A stretch of DNA of 64,000 nucleotides from Marchantia polymorpha subsp. ruderalis (lineage: Eukaryota > Streptophyta > Marchantiopsida > Marchantiales > Marchantiaceae). Numbering within the stretch: the first letter of the stretch is position 1; every line of letters begins with the position of its first letter. Positions 33,352-46,600 of this stretch are shown here, one piece after another. The notes under the pieces were generated by a model that searched no databases, was not told where the DNA came from, and saw only the letters and a program-made list of their open reading frames with translations. The position numbers were made by a program, and so were the translations under genes. The stretch lies in contig AP031354.1 in assembly GCA_037833965.1 (NCBI GenBank), forward strand, positions 29,366,001 through 29,430,000. The letters run 5' to 3'.

Positions 33352-33870
33352 TTGTTATGGAACAATAGTCATTGTGTACGTTTAGAAAGTGAAAACCTCT
33401 ATTGCAGCGTACTTGCGTTGGTGTGAGTAAATACAATACTTTTCTGATAATGACAACGATGTATATATGATCATAATGTGAAAAATGAAGGCTTATTTCA
33501 TTCGTGTAATAAGAATAACCGGGACATTTGAATGAGTGAACAGGACTTTCGACAGCGTTCAAGTTTGCTACCATTTATAGAGCGTTGAAATAGTGCGTTT
33601 TGGAGAGTTTTCGCCAAAGGAGCCTACTCCACCTTGAACCATTCTCAATTTTTCCAGTCACAAGACCAGTCGATCTGGACACATTTCAAACAGATTGCAA
33701 ATGTAGACGCATTTATTCAAGCTTTACCTCTAGAAGCCATACCACACATGCAAACTTTATTTCCCGGTCTCAAATTACTCGACTAGCTGACCTTGTTACC
33801 TTTCCCTCTACCTTTAACCAAAACCGTGATCTCCAACAAGTCCATACGCGATAAAGAAGTATGGTTTTAA
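33352..33870. other. No recognisable gene
   Basis: AT-rich sequence with only short frames (for example 33600-33854 on +). No motif recognised. Confidence 0.5.
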
Positions 33871-34000
33871 GAACATGACTGCCCATTCTCCTTTCAAAGG
33901 CTGGGTTAAAATTACCGCGTAGTTAAAGATTTTCAGAACATGACTGCCCATTCTCCTTTCAAAGGCTGGGTTAAAATTACCGCGTAGTTAAAGATTTTCA
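33871..34000. repeat. Perfect 65-bp tandem duplication
   Basis: Copies 33871-33935 and 33936-34000 start gaacatgactgcccattc and show no difference. The flanks up to 34257 contain no gene I recognise. Confidence 0.9.
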
Positions 34001-34257
34001 GTGCCTCTCACAATTGTTGCATCAATGAAACTGTGTTATATAAAAATTGTGACATAGCTCAAGACACACTCACTGGCTACTGCAGCAATGCGGACAACAA
34101 ATTTATGATCAATTGTCGTGGTCCCATCCTCTTGTTTGGTCAACTTTGAAGTAAGTGTGTATAATCCGCTTCAACGCGATTCTAATTTTTGGAATTTGAT
34201 CATACCAGAGAAAGAGTGAAGGCTTTGGTTGTGGAACGTGGTTTTGGTTTCAATCAA

Positions 34258-34447
34258 CACAACGCACTATGAACTCTTCTACCACAATCGTCGGGAAGCG
34301 TGGACAACTTTCTATAGTGTATGTTAGAATGATTATTACTACCTCATACTTCCACAACACACTATGAACTCTTCTACCACAATCGTCAGGAAGCGTGGAC
34401 AACTTTCTATAGTGTAATTTAGAATAATCATTACTACCTCCTACTTC
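34258..34447. repeat. 95-bp tandem duplication across a copia insertion border
   Basis: Copies 34258-34352 and 34353-34447 both contain cacaac.cactatgaactc, the target duplication gtgta and the first 31 bp of the copia LTR. The left copy keeps the original LTR start tgttagaat; the right copy has two changes there. Confidence 0.85.
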
Positions 34448-34715
34448 CCCGCTACTTCGTCATCGTACATACCTAAGTGTAATCGTCGTGACAATTAGTT
34501 TATGGTCGTGACTAAGTGGCGGCCCCCCATTTCGGACGCGTAATGGGTCGCCCACTATGTCTGTTTAGAATGGATGGGGTATATAACCTCATCCAAGATC
34601 TCTCTCCATAACTTATTATACTATCCTTCCTCACAACCTAGCACCTGTGTATGCTGCTCACTCTTATATGGTATTAGAGCCATTAGGGTTTAGGGTTGGG
34701 CCCTCCGGATTTTGA

Positions 34716-34883
34716 CTCTTGCTCGCTTTACCTCTGCACCTGTCTTCATTTTCCTGTCCACGTTCATGTTGCTGTCCGAGTTCTGCACCTGTCTTTTGGC
34801 TCTTGCTCGCTTTACCTCTGCACCTGTCTTCATTTTCCTGTCCTCGTTCATTTTGCTGTCCGAGTTCTGCACCTGTCTTCATT
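34716..34883. repeat. 84-bp tandem duplication in the copia leader
   Basis: Copies 34716-34799 and 34800-34883 start ctcttgctcgctttacctc and differ at few positions. Confidence 0.8.
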
Positions 34884-35015
34884 GCTGTGCAAACGCTGGA
34901 GTGATTTTTGCGGCGAGTTAAAGGGGGAGTTCAAAAATCGATGCTTTATTGGAATGTTTGAGTGAAATTTCAAGAATTTTTGTGTTGTTGTCTGTATTTT
35001 TTGAGAAACAGGAAG

Positions 35016-35603
35016 ATGACATCTCCAGGGGTCTGACCCTCACTAAATTCAATGAGCAGCATTTCCATTCCTGGAAGAATAAAATAGGTTGAATCCTTCG
35101 AGTTCAAGGATTGATGGGCTTCATGGAGGGCAAGGAGACCAGGCCAACCACTCCTCCTGATTTTGCAACCAGTACACCCGCGTCAGGACCAATGAGTAAG
35201 AAGGAATGGGACGACAAGAACCTCATATCCTTGGCAATGTTCGGACATTATCAACTACTTATAGCTCATTGTGAGACAGCAGCTGAGGCCTGGGCTGAAC
35301 TTCAAAATGCTAACGAATCCCATGACATCCCGATGCAGATGCATCTCCGAGATGCCCTTCACACTTCCCAAGAAAAATGCAGGTGAGTCTATGTCCCGAC
35401 ATATTACGAAGTTTCGTCTCCTTCTTGATCAGTTGGCAACTATAGGGCAGATTATTTTGGAGTCCGAAGCATACACTTGTCTCCTCATGAGTCTTCCCCT
35501 GGAGTACAGATCCTTTGAGATTATTTCGGAGTTCGAAGCATACACTTGTCTCCTCAGGAGTCTTCCCCTGGAGTACAGATCCTTTGAGAAAGTGAAGAGA
35601 TAA
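35016..35603 (+). pseudogene. Copia gag fragment
   Basis: The frame contains TLTKFNEQHFHSWKNKI, typical of the copia Gag N-terminus, then MGFMEGKETRP, SKKEWDDKNLISLAM and ETAAEAWAELQ. A stop at 35382 and frame changes follow. A 69-bp tandem duplication (35450-35587, 23 codons, in frame) repeats the EAYTCLL.SLPLEYRSFE segment. Gag would form the particle; here it is truncated. Confidence 0.7.
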
Positions 35604-35631
35604 AAAAGATACCATATCAAGGTGCTAGCTT

Positions 35632-35736
35632 CTTTTGTTTCTTTGATGTCCAACTAATGGTTCCACCATTGAGTTGGAACTATGATAGTTACACCATGAG
35701 AGTGGAACCATTAGTTGGACATCAAAGAAACAAAAG
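35632..35736. repeat. Perfect inverted repeat, 35-bp arms
   Basis: The arm 35632-35666 (cttttgtttctttgatgtcc...) is the exact reverse complement of 35702-35736, with a 35-bp spacer. The right arm is native RNase H coding sequence (SGTISWTSKKQK); the left arm is therefore an inverted copy placed at the breakpoint of the copia internal deletion. Confidence 0.9.
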
Positions 35737-36090
35737 TTAGTGGCGCTTTCTTCTACAGAAGCAGAGTACATAGCTTTGTCCAAGGCTGGAGCTGAAGCTA
35801 TGGGTAAGAGAATTATTGACCGATCTAGGTTTTGAGCTGGACTCGACCACTATTTTCTGTGACAACCAAAGTGCTCTCTCACAAATAGAGAATCAGAAAA
35901 ACAACGAGAGATCTAAACACATTGACATTGGATATCATTTTGTCAAGGATCTAGTCACCAATAATTTGGTGAAATTTATATTCCAACTGAAGAGATGATT
36001 GCTGATATTATGACAAAACCATTAGCTAGAGAAAGGCAGTGGTGTCATAATCAGAATTTAGGTTTATTAGTTGGAAATGATGAAGAGAGA
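35702..36090 (+). pseudogene. Copia RNase H end fragment
   Basis: The frames read SWTSKKQKLVALSSTEAEYIALSKAGAEA, then DSTTIFCDNQSALSQIEN and RSKHIDIGYHFVKDLV, the conserved end of copia RNase H including TEAEY, the DNQSA motif and KHID..YHF. A frameshift near 35805 and stops near 35996 break it. It ends just before the 3' LTR. Confidence 0.8.
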
Positions 36091-36392
36091 AGTATGTAGG
36101 TAGTAAGTGGGAGTGTTAGAATAATGATGACTACCTCCTACTTCCCCGTTACTTCGTCACCGTACATACGTTAGTGTAATCATAGTTAGTCTATGGTCGT
36201 GACAGTTAGTTTATGGTCGTGACTAAGTGGCGGCCCAGTACGGACGCGTAGTGGGTCGCCCACTGTGTCTGTTTAAACCACTTGTACCTCGGATTGGATA
36301 TATAAACCCATCCAAAATCTCTTTCTATAATTTACTATTCTATCCTTCCTAAGAACTCAGTACATGTGTAAGCTGCTCATTCTAATAGTGTA

Positions 36393-37651
36393 TTACCAGC
36401 GTCTACAGAAGGGCCAATGAGATTGAATAGTAAGTTTGAGCTCCGGCATGCTTGACTGTGGAAGAGCTAGCCAATTGGCATCCATGCTGGCGTTTCGACT
36501 GATATACTACAAAAATGCTTTGAGGTACTGAAATAAAAATGCGTGTAGCGGGAAGCGACCAGCTGAAGGCAAGGAAATAGAGAACAACCATGACCCACCG
36601 AGAAATCCAAGATCTTTTTTGACCCAAAACTGGTGAATATCATACATGAATTGTAAACCTTTGGCAGATTGAAGTAAACTTTTTCCGCCTACTCGGGGAC
36701 GGTCTCACAAAGAAATCATTGGAACATGTGGTGGTAAAGGAGGAAGTAATGGTGAAACGTCAAAAGCCGCTGGTATAACTAGCTCCACTTCATCTGGCCA
36801 AAATGAAGAGCTAGCCCTGCAAGTACTCTTCATGAACAATCTGAGCCCCTAAAAGCCAGCAATTTAAGTCTGGATGTAGTTCGTCCAGAACTAGCAATAC
36901 AAATTTTCAAACCAATTTTAAGATGACATTTCAGGCCACTGGACCTGATCCTCAACCCCTCGAGGTGACCAGAAGGATTGTCTTATCAGATTCGGGTCTT
37001 CTCAACTCACCTGTTTCCAGTGAGAAAAATGTTTACTCGGTATAATGTCACCAGTGGCCCGGTCCTCTCGAGAAGGATATACTTACACTACTGGGATGTT
37101 CGTTTGGAGGTCGTCGTTGCTGAGCTGCAAGCCAAAAGTTGCACCATATCAATGTCAGAAAAGGCGTTCAAATCTTGACCTTGACCTTCAATCTATTGTT
37201 GAGATCCGAAACTCAAACGTACTGACGCAAATATGAAACACCCTCAACAGGTACTTTCCATTGCATCGTATCAGACCCTATCCAACGGTTATGATGAACC
37301 TTATATCTGTCAGATATAATTTTATTTTTTTATCGCTCGAATTCTGCATTCACAAAGACGTATATCTAAACACTTTGGACCAATTCCTGCGAGGGCTGTG
37401 TAGGTGTTTGAAGTGTCTTAGATGAATTCATTGAAGGTTCAAAAGTCTGCCTGAGTGCGTTTCCATGAACTGCAGATCATCCCAAACGTTTCAAGCGAAG
37501 TTCATGATCAGAATTCTTCTTCAGGTTTTAGTGGACAACAGAAGCACACAAGGCCCTTCCGGTATAACGCAGATGGTCGGTTTCTGCCAGTCAGGTGCAT
37601 TCAGTTTCTCAGATTGGAAAAAACATTCCAAGATATTCATCAGAAGTTGAC
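36393..37651. other. Intergenic stretch without recognised gene
   Basis: Only short frames are present (for example 36978-37178 +). Part of it may be 3' untranslated sequence of the SWEETIE-type gene, or a last small exon if the GTATGT at 37674-37669 is used as a donor. Confidence 0.45.
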
Positions 37652-40600
37652 TTACGTAGAATGAAAGGGGCGGAAGACATACCTCAGAGCGGATTGTTCG
37701 TGTTCCATTTCACCAACGTTGCTCAAGAGTGACGAGGCCTTTTCAGATGTTACCTCTGAATTACGAGATTCAAACGACAGTACATCACCAGGTTTCTCCA
37801 TCGAACATTCCTGACCATCTCCGCCATCATCTACATCTTTACCTTTTTTCACAATGAATTCAGGCTTCTCCTCTGCAATATCACCAGGTTCAGTGTTGAT
37901 GTGAGTCTCTTTCTCTACGTCTATGAAATCGGTGTCTACAGCAAGTTCCACACTATCTTCCTTGTGCAGATTAGGGTTGTGTGCTGTGTCCTGTTGAGTT
38001 TCGCCGAAGCTTTCAATGGCATTTGTCTCAGTAGACTGCTCTGATACAAGACCACTACAATCTGGAGTGCTAACTGTTTCCTCGACTGAATTCGTTTCTA
38101 CTCCACTGCCTTCTCCTTTGGATGCAGGAGCATCTACTGCCAGGTGAAAAACTTTCAAGTCTGATGACACTTCTGAAACATGATCTGAATACGAATCTGC
38201 TTCTTGCTCTGAAACAGTATTAGTGCTGATGGAATTGGACTCGATACCGGTTGTGGAACCCGAAACGTCTCCTATGATCTCCTTGGTTTCAACATCAGGC
38301 TGTGATGTTGCTGAACTTGAAGATTCAGAGTGAGGTGCATTGTGGAAAAAAGGTGCATCTTCAGCCTCGGCTGACTCCAGTAAAGACTGGTTCGCACCGA
38401 CATCGGGTTTCGAGTTGGAGGAGATGCCTGGAGTCTGAATATTCTCATCGTCCAGGCTGGCTTCATCTCCGGTGGCAACTCTTTCACGACTTTCAGGAGT
38501 TGAGGAGGATCCCGCTGCATCCTGGTCATGATTGACTTCCCCCATCCGGGGACTCGTAGGATGTGATGACACCAACTTTGGCGATGATTCAGCCGACTCA
38601 TTCTTCCCTACCACAGAGGAAGAGGAAGACGAAGACACAACAGCTGCACTCAGGTTCTCGGGTACAGAGGGTGCAGAAAATGCCTCAAAGTCATCAACAT
38701 CTTCTTCCGGGCTCCCGTCTTGTTTCGGTTCTAGCGTGCTCGTCCCATTCGAAGGGCCAGGTGAAAATGGTTGGAAATCGCTGTCCATGTTTACATCGGG
38801 TGTGGGAGTCGAGGATGTGACATCTTGAGAACCATCTTGAAAGTCATCCCAGTCGTCGTCATCATCTTCGAAGTCATCAACTTGGGCAGGCTGCGGTGCT
38901 GCTGGAATCGCCCGAGGGAGCGACGAACTGCTCGGAGGTGGGATGGCAGCCAATCCACTAGTCGTTATGGCTGGCGTGAACAGCTTTGGTGGTGGCAGCG
39001 GTACAGGGGCTGGAGCAGCAACGTATGAACTGGAAGGCTGTTGGGACATGGATGCTTTGATGATTGCCTGCAACAAAAAAAATTTATCAGCTAGAAAATC
39101 TTTTAAGCTTTCATGAATCTCATTGCTTGACAAGCCGTGTTCCTAGTCGTTTTTGACCTCTATAGTGCAAATTGAGGACAAAGACTTCATCCATTCTATC
39201 CTTACAAAGAACAGTACAGGCTGAATACATGCTACCAAGCGATAATCCTGGGCAGTATCAAACTTTTTTCTCTTGTGGTTTTGCTACTATACAAGTAAAA
39301 CAACACTATAAAAGTAGACTCAGAAAGTTTCAAAAGGTAAATGACAGGGTCCATGAGCCTCCCAGGAGGATTACTACGATCTGCAATATAGCAGTACATA
39401 ACTAGCCCCAGTGTAATCACACATGTTTCCAATTCAAGAAATTGATTGCTGAATGTTTACTCACTGACATACGATGACAAGTTTCCGGAGAATCTTTTCT
39501 AACAAACAAGACTAGAAGGATTAGAAGGCAAGAAAGGTCGTGACTACGAAGTCTGAAAGTTCATAGGTAGTGATTTTGCCTGGAGCTGTTGCCGCGATTC
39601 AGGTGGCAGCTGAAGCAACACAGTTCTAAACTGTGCAGCAGAAGATGGAACAGATGCAAGATGTGTTACAAGCTTCACAGCGGCAGCTGTGAGCACATTT
39701 GTAGCCTGCGCAGAGACGACACATGTCATTACGAGACAGAAGCATACATCTAGAAAAATTTCAGGCCAAAGTCGATGACCGATAGATAGAGAGCGTCAAC
39801 AACTTCAGGCTAGTGGCCTTCTACCAGCTCGACATGTGGATATATACACGCTCATACAAACACCGAAATCGGCCTAACAGAACCAAGAGCTTACTGATAT
39901 CAACTTTGCAGACAGAGATCTGCAGTTACCTGTGACGACCCTTGCTTTTGGAAAGAAGCAGCAGCGATGATTGCAGGCAACAGCAAATGAAGGACATTTT
40001 GCTGTGCCTCATCGCCTTCTACTAGAGAATACAACAAAATGAGGAGCTTCAAACATTCACCAACAGCGGCTGCCGAAGCTGAAGTCAGAGGTTTCTGCAT
40101 ATACAACATTTTATGCGTAAGTTTTTGAAATGACATATATTTGCCCTCGCACCTGGCTTAAAGAAGTTGGATAGGAGTACGTACAAGCTAAGCCTCGGGA
40201 AACTATGGAAGCACATTCAGCTTATCCCCGTCTACAGGTGCAGATATGGGCCGAAAGGATCAATCCACTCACCTGAGTGGCTTCATATACTACTTGCGTC
40301 ACATCTGCTCCTAGCTCCCGCAGAAGTATCAGGGCCCAAGTATGCGAATCTCCACCTTTAGGCTCCGAAGAACCTGTCTGTGAGACCGTCCTGAGGTTCT
40401 GAAGAGCAGCCAGCTGAACCTGCCATCAAATTATCAAGACACGTCATCATCATGCTCGAGCTGACAATGCCTTAAAAAGAAGTAACATAGAAATAGTTCC
40501 CTCTAAGTTGCTCCAGGATGAAAAGTGTTACTTAAATAGAATATACGACTCACTTGGAAATGAATTGCCTGGGAACAAATACCTGTATGTTCGAATTGGT

Positions 40601-43600
40601 GAGAAACCAGCGTAGGCAGTTGATGCACCTTCCTTGTGCTGCTTTCTTGAATAGTGGACCACTTTCTTCAACACTAATAATCTCAGGAACGGAAGGTACA
40701 ATAGATACCATTACTCCTAACAGAAGTTCCAACCGTTTTGACAAGACCTGCTCTGCTTTGTTTTCTGTTCCATCAGCCCCTTTGATTACTTGCTCTGCAT
40801 GATTTACGCAATCTTTTGCCAAGCTCTCCACGGCAGCCGCGAGAATGGATGCCCTTTGTGTCAAATCGAATTCTTCCGAAGAATTAACACCTACTCACAG
40901 TAATAAACATGGTCTTCATTTAGCGAAGAGCTCAATCTCACAGGGACCTTACAAGACTTTCTACGCACTTGTATTTTTCTCCAGTGATGGGCTTGCGGTC
41001 ATAAGCAAAGATGCTGCGTATAATGTTGAATTGTGATTTTTTGAAGCTAAAACTCGATGGTACGCTCCAGTTTACTGCAACTAGGAATAATTCCTGCTCT
41101 GATTGCACGCGAAAAGATAAATGTTGACGAGCAAAATTACTATATATTGACCGGATCAGATAGGCACACCTTGGACGGGCTTAGCTGTCGCCGCCGTCAC
41201 ATTGGTGATGAAGCCCAAGGCTGAAGTAACCACGATGCCATCTACTGGTACCAAGTTCAAAATCTTTATTCCAGCAGAGAGCAGCTGAGGTAGCAGTACC
41301 TCCTGAACCTATCCAGCCATAGAAGACCAACAATCAAATTGGTTACAGTAGTACCACGAAACAGAACCTTCAAATGAATGTGAGCGTGAATATAAAAACA
41401 AAAGTAAGATTATTAGGACTATGATGTCCGCTCAGAGAAAAATCTCAGAGCTAAGGTTTAAAGAGCAAGCTATATAACCCACTTTTAGATAGACTTCCTA
41501 AATAGACTTCTTCTGACGACGATCTAGCTGGAAGGAAATAGACTTGTCAAATAATTAGAAAAGACGTGCTTTCGCTATAATTTCTCTTTGGATATATACA
41601 TACGGGATATATATAGTCTTAAAAATGGGAAGTGATCGCCATGCATTCCAGTCTACCTGACTGACGGTAGCATGTTTGACAGCTAGAAAATAGCAGATAA
41701 AATGTATTGAGGAAAATTAAGAAATAAATACCTCTGCGTTTAGATGGCCCACAAGATTCCCGAGAGTTTCTAAAGCATTTGACATAACCCTCTCAACTTC
41801 ATCCGCTTTTGCGTGGATAGTTCTCTCACTTCTGTCATCATGAAAGTCAGATTTCGTCAAACATTATATTCACTCGTGACATCTGTACAGATCGGTAAGT
41901 CCTATATTCTCTTCAGTTATGCGAGCCACAAGGTTATGCTCAAGATGCATGGCATCTCCCAAAATTTACGATGACTCTCACCAACTTAACATTAAGACTG
42001 ATCAAGACCACTAGTATGTAATCACCTGTAATAAATTGCTCAGAGATCAGTTTCAGAAAGCTTAGATGACATTGGCTTACAATACCTATTTAGAAGTTGG
42101 AAAATGTTCCCGAGGCAGAGTTCTACAATATTTAAAGCGATGTCTTTGCATTCGATGTATCCCTGAGGACAAGACTTTGCAACCTGCACAACGTAAATTC
42201 GTAATTAATGGTCCCATATACCCTGGCATACTTACAAGTATTCAAGTGATTCAGTCAAGCGTCAGTACATACAGGAAATGAACTAAATGAGGAATAATCT
42301 GATCAAATGATCTGCATCCGCAATTATATGAATGAGCCGCATTTTTATATCATGTAAATCTAAAAACGTTCAAACAATGTGGTATAGTTAAGGCTGACCT
42401 GATCTAGAACGCTTAACACGGCATGTGACGCGTTTGACTTCACATTAACAAATGGTTTTGATAGAATCTGCGAAGAGCCACTCAGTAATTGTTGTCAATA
42501 TCAGCGAAGACTCATTACTTAGCAAGATTTATACATTACCACATGAAAACTCATTATCAAATTCCTGTTATGGCCTGAAATAATAGAGCGATACTAAGTA
42601 GCTTTGAAGGAGATGTGGCGCAAAAGGTGAGGACTGTTTGAGTATTACAAGATGAATGAAAGGATGAGAGAAATGACTGTACACAACGGTTTCCAAGTAA
42701 TAGGTGAGCAAAAAGGTGTTTTATCTATTCATGACCTTTGATGCTTTAAACAACACTCCCAGAATCAAAATACGTTATCTATGCGGATGAGCGAGACTTA
42801 ATACCTACATTGCCTTGCGCTGCATATCTAGTGGTTATTGATTTCACAGGTATTTAAATGCTGCGTAATATATCTGGAGTTTTGATAATTTTGCTCAGGG
42901 TTATATTAGTAATGTATAAGTAATGATCCCAATAGATCAAACAATTTCATTATGATAGCCTTCGACCTTACTTAGGTAGTCCACCGTAGACAGCAAAAGA
43001 TTGAGATAGGAAAGTTACATGCCATGAATTACGCCGGAGGTGGATACATTACACATGAATGTATCCACCTGAAAAATGTATCGACATGAAAACGTTGAGA
43101 AAATTCCTAGTATCATTCGGAAATTCGTGAAGTCAGGTAATGTTCCAGCTATGCATTCGAAGAAGAACAGCTGGTTTACTTACTTGCACAAGCTCCTTGC
43201 ATAGCTCAACAGAAAGCATCTGGGGATCATAAAATCCCTCTGAGCAAAGACTTCGTAGAGAATGCAATGCTGCCAGTTGAGGTGTAAATTCATATTTATC
43301 GACGCGAAATCTTGCATCCACGGAAGGAAAACTCGTAACACTACTTCGTCTTCTCTCTCCAGCCAGATCATCCTCCTCACTGAGGACAAGAATAGCGAGC
43401 GCCCAAATTTGCCTAAAGTCTTCCACGGAGAGCTCAATGCCACTAGCAGCTTTGCCTTCAGAGGGTTGACCAGAAGGCCCAGCAGGATAAGCGTCTACTG
43501 TGACAGCCTCCAAAACCACCGGCCAAACTTCGGACAAGAAGTGCAGGACCATTGACGCTATCGAGACCAGCTGTATACCTTCCATGAAGGGTTTGTATCC

Positions 43601-46600
43601 AGGCTGCAAAAAGTTTCAAGATGGAAGCGCTAAGCAGTGAGAATTTGATGTATTCAGGTATTTGCGTCGTACATCCAGAAAGAAGGAGCTTGGCTCATAC
43701 GATTATGACGCAAGACATAAGGCCTCAAAGGCGATCTGTGAGATTAATCAACTCAGGACCCACAACAGGCTCCGATTCGATCAGTACTTCCAAGACGTGC
43801 ACCATAACAGGATCCTTTAAGAGCAGAATACTACCTCAGCAACCAACTTTTAAACGTTATGCGATTCAGTAAAAGGACCAGAAGTCGTGTTAAATTTTGT
43901 ACAAAGCTACCGACCTGCAACTTCGTCGTCGCGTGCAACCGAAGAGCTGTATAATCTCGTAGTATACCAATCCAATACCGACCAAGGATATCTGCATGCT
44001 TTGCCAAGAGAGGAAGGATAATAACACTATCTGAGGAACTCTTGGTGTTCCCTTGAGAGCATGCATATGCATATGTCTTCACAGCTGCGTGGGCTCCTAG
44101 GAGACTCACTTGAACCTGCAATACAGCAGTCAAGCGCTTTCGATGATATATTTTCAGGATTTCAATAACTGATTCTCTCATAACTATTTTTGTCACTTTA
44201 TAACAAGTCATACAGGAGGAGTAACTTCACGTCGCCTCAAATAAAGTTTCAGTGAACCAACCTTACATCCCACCCATTCAGCAAAGTTGGGATTAACAAT
44301 ATCCTCCCACTTAAGTAGTGGTTGATTTAATAAGTTCATCATGCGTTGTAGTAGTGCACGATCTCCACAAGCTCCTCCACTTGTAATAATCTGCGCAGCA
44401 GCAAAATGCCCGTTTACAATAATAAATTTGAATAGTTTTTGGAACTGGTTAAACTTACTAATCTGTGAACTGGCCATGGTAAACCCGCACGTTTGGTATT
44501 CATTGAGCTTAGTCCATCAGCCTCTCTGAAAGTATCACTACAGCGTCATAAATTCAATACAGATGGTTTTTCGAGCGTACCCTAGCAGCAAGCCTCGAAC
44601 CAGCTGCCATCAAAAGAGGACTTGCAGCCGGGTCAAGTGCCGTTCGTACCGCTGAGACGAGCTGGGCCTATTCAATTCCCCAAAAAATGAAAGACGTGAG
44701 AACAAGGGAACGATAAATCTTTAAGAATTCAGGTGAGAGGAAATGTAGAGTTTTCTTCAGATAGAGTATTCTTGATAAAGAGTATTCTTGATAAAGAGAG
44801 GTGGGCCACCTAAGGCATTTCCGATGAGCTTAGTAATTTGTTGCAAAAGAATACGAAGATCAGTGGGCCAATCTTATACTTAACATTGCAGAGAAAGGAG
44901 CAACCTAAAGGACAAAGTGAGGAATACAAACAAGAATCACATTACGATGAGAAGCTCAGGCATATCATCTAAAGGTCAAAGATACAATAAGATAGCGCAG
45001 GAAAATCTCTCTAGGAAAAGAAATGCATCTGAGTAGTGAAAATTGAAACAAGTGGAAAACAAAATGGCATCAGAGAAGTAGGCACCTGGTATTGCTCAAG
45101 AAGTAGATGTCCTTCAAATTCTGGATCCACAGTTTCTCCAAACTGGACATATTGAAATTTTGTTAGGTCTGAGCGCTACTCAAACAATGTGGCAACAGCG
45201 ACCTTCCTATGGTTAAATATTACATTGAGTAAAAAAATTTAGACGAAATCTTTTACTTACAAATGACCGTAAAGCAAACACTGACGAGGTCCAAATCCAG
45301 AAGCGTATGATGTTATCAATAACCTTTTGAAAAGGCAGGTGAATTTAGAATGATGACATAAATGGTTTGGGTTTAAACTCATATGGCCCGTGGAAAAGAT
45401 TCGTGATGACGCATCTAGTATGTAACTTTAATGTACATTGAAGGAAAATTAGTTGAGATGATGGTCTAACTTGTTACTTGAACATACAGAATCCTACAAC
45501 TAATCCACGATGAAAAGAGAATCCTCGTTACAATGAAACACAGAAAAAGAGAAGACACGGATGTAGATGTAATGAAATTTCTTGTTATCTCATTCATGTT
45601 CTCTTACTTCAGCCAAATAATGAAAGATAATTTGACCAGCACAAGCCTTTAGAAACTAACCTTATCCAGCACAATGTCCAACAACTCGACACCGATAGGT
45701 CTCACACTTTCCATTGTGCCAGTAGCGACCTGAGATAAGAAGAGTTACTATAACTCAGAAACTTGTATCAAGTCAAATGGCGGAAGGGATTAGTAACAAA
45801 GATCGCCAACATCGCAAGACTGCAACGCAGAGTCAGGTCAGAAGTCATGCAGATCCACATACATCCGTACTTCCCATTACTATCACGAACTCATCAAGGA
45901 TGCTAGAAAAGAACAAAATTTATTCGACAGCCGCATTTTCCTGCTTTCAGTACGTTGACAAACAAAAATCGGGTAGAGAGAACTCAGAGCATTCGGAGAG
46001 GCCACATTTGCACCTGATATGCAACTGCTACAAGCTCGCCAAGATGAAGTACAAGCCAATCTCCACCAGGACTTTGGCCGCTCTTTTGGAGCTCCTTGAC
46101 CATCACAAGATCAAAGTGTGCAGGCTCAACTCCAACGATAACGGGCAGCCGGCAGAGACATCTACAACATGTTGCTTGAATCATCAAAACTACTCAGGGA
46201 GTCAAGCAAACTAAGACTTGTACAGACTCTTCCAGTCGCTAGATCTTTCGGCTGTATCTAGAAGGACCCTCAGTTTCCTACAAACTTCCGAATACCTCTT
46301 GGCAATTATGAGAAGAACCTGTTCAAGATCTCGTTGTGCCATGTGTGAGAGATAAAAGATGAGGAGAAAACCAAAGAACGTACTCGGCTGCAAAAACTCT
46401 AGTTTTGTATCGAGGAAGCTGGTCTGAATCCTTGGCTTTGGTATCGATTTTCACTGGACCCGACAGCCCCGCAGAAGGTCTGTCGGCAATCATGCCTTCA
46501 TTATCTTCTCCCATGTCCTCATGAACGATGTCATTGTGAAATCTCTCAGACTCTTGCAGGCCAGCACCAGCACTCTTCGTCGTAGATGCTGCTAGAACCT

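Larger units (their letters stand above)
34412..36392 (+). mobile_element. Internally deleted Ty1/copia element with LTRs and target duplication
   Basis: The 5' LTR (34417-34668) and 3' LTR (36114-36387) are similar; both contain ctacctcctacttcccc and ggtcgtgactaagtggcggcc. The primer-binding site tggtattagagcc (34669-34681) and a purine-rich tract (about 36104-36113) sit next to them. The flanking duplication is gtgta (34412-34416 and 36388-36392). The internal part of 1.4 kb has only a gag start and the end of RNase H, joined through an inverted repeat; protease, integrase and reverse transcriptase are gone. Confidence 0.85.
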
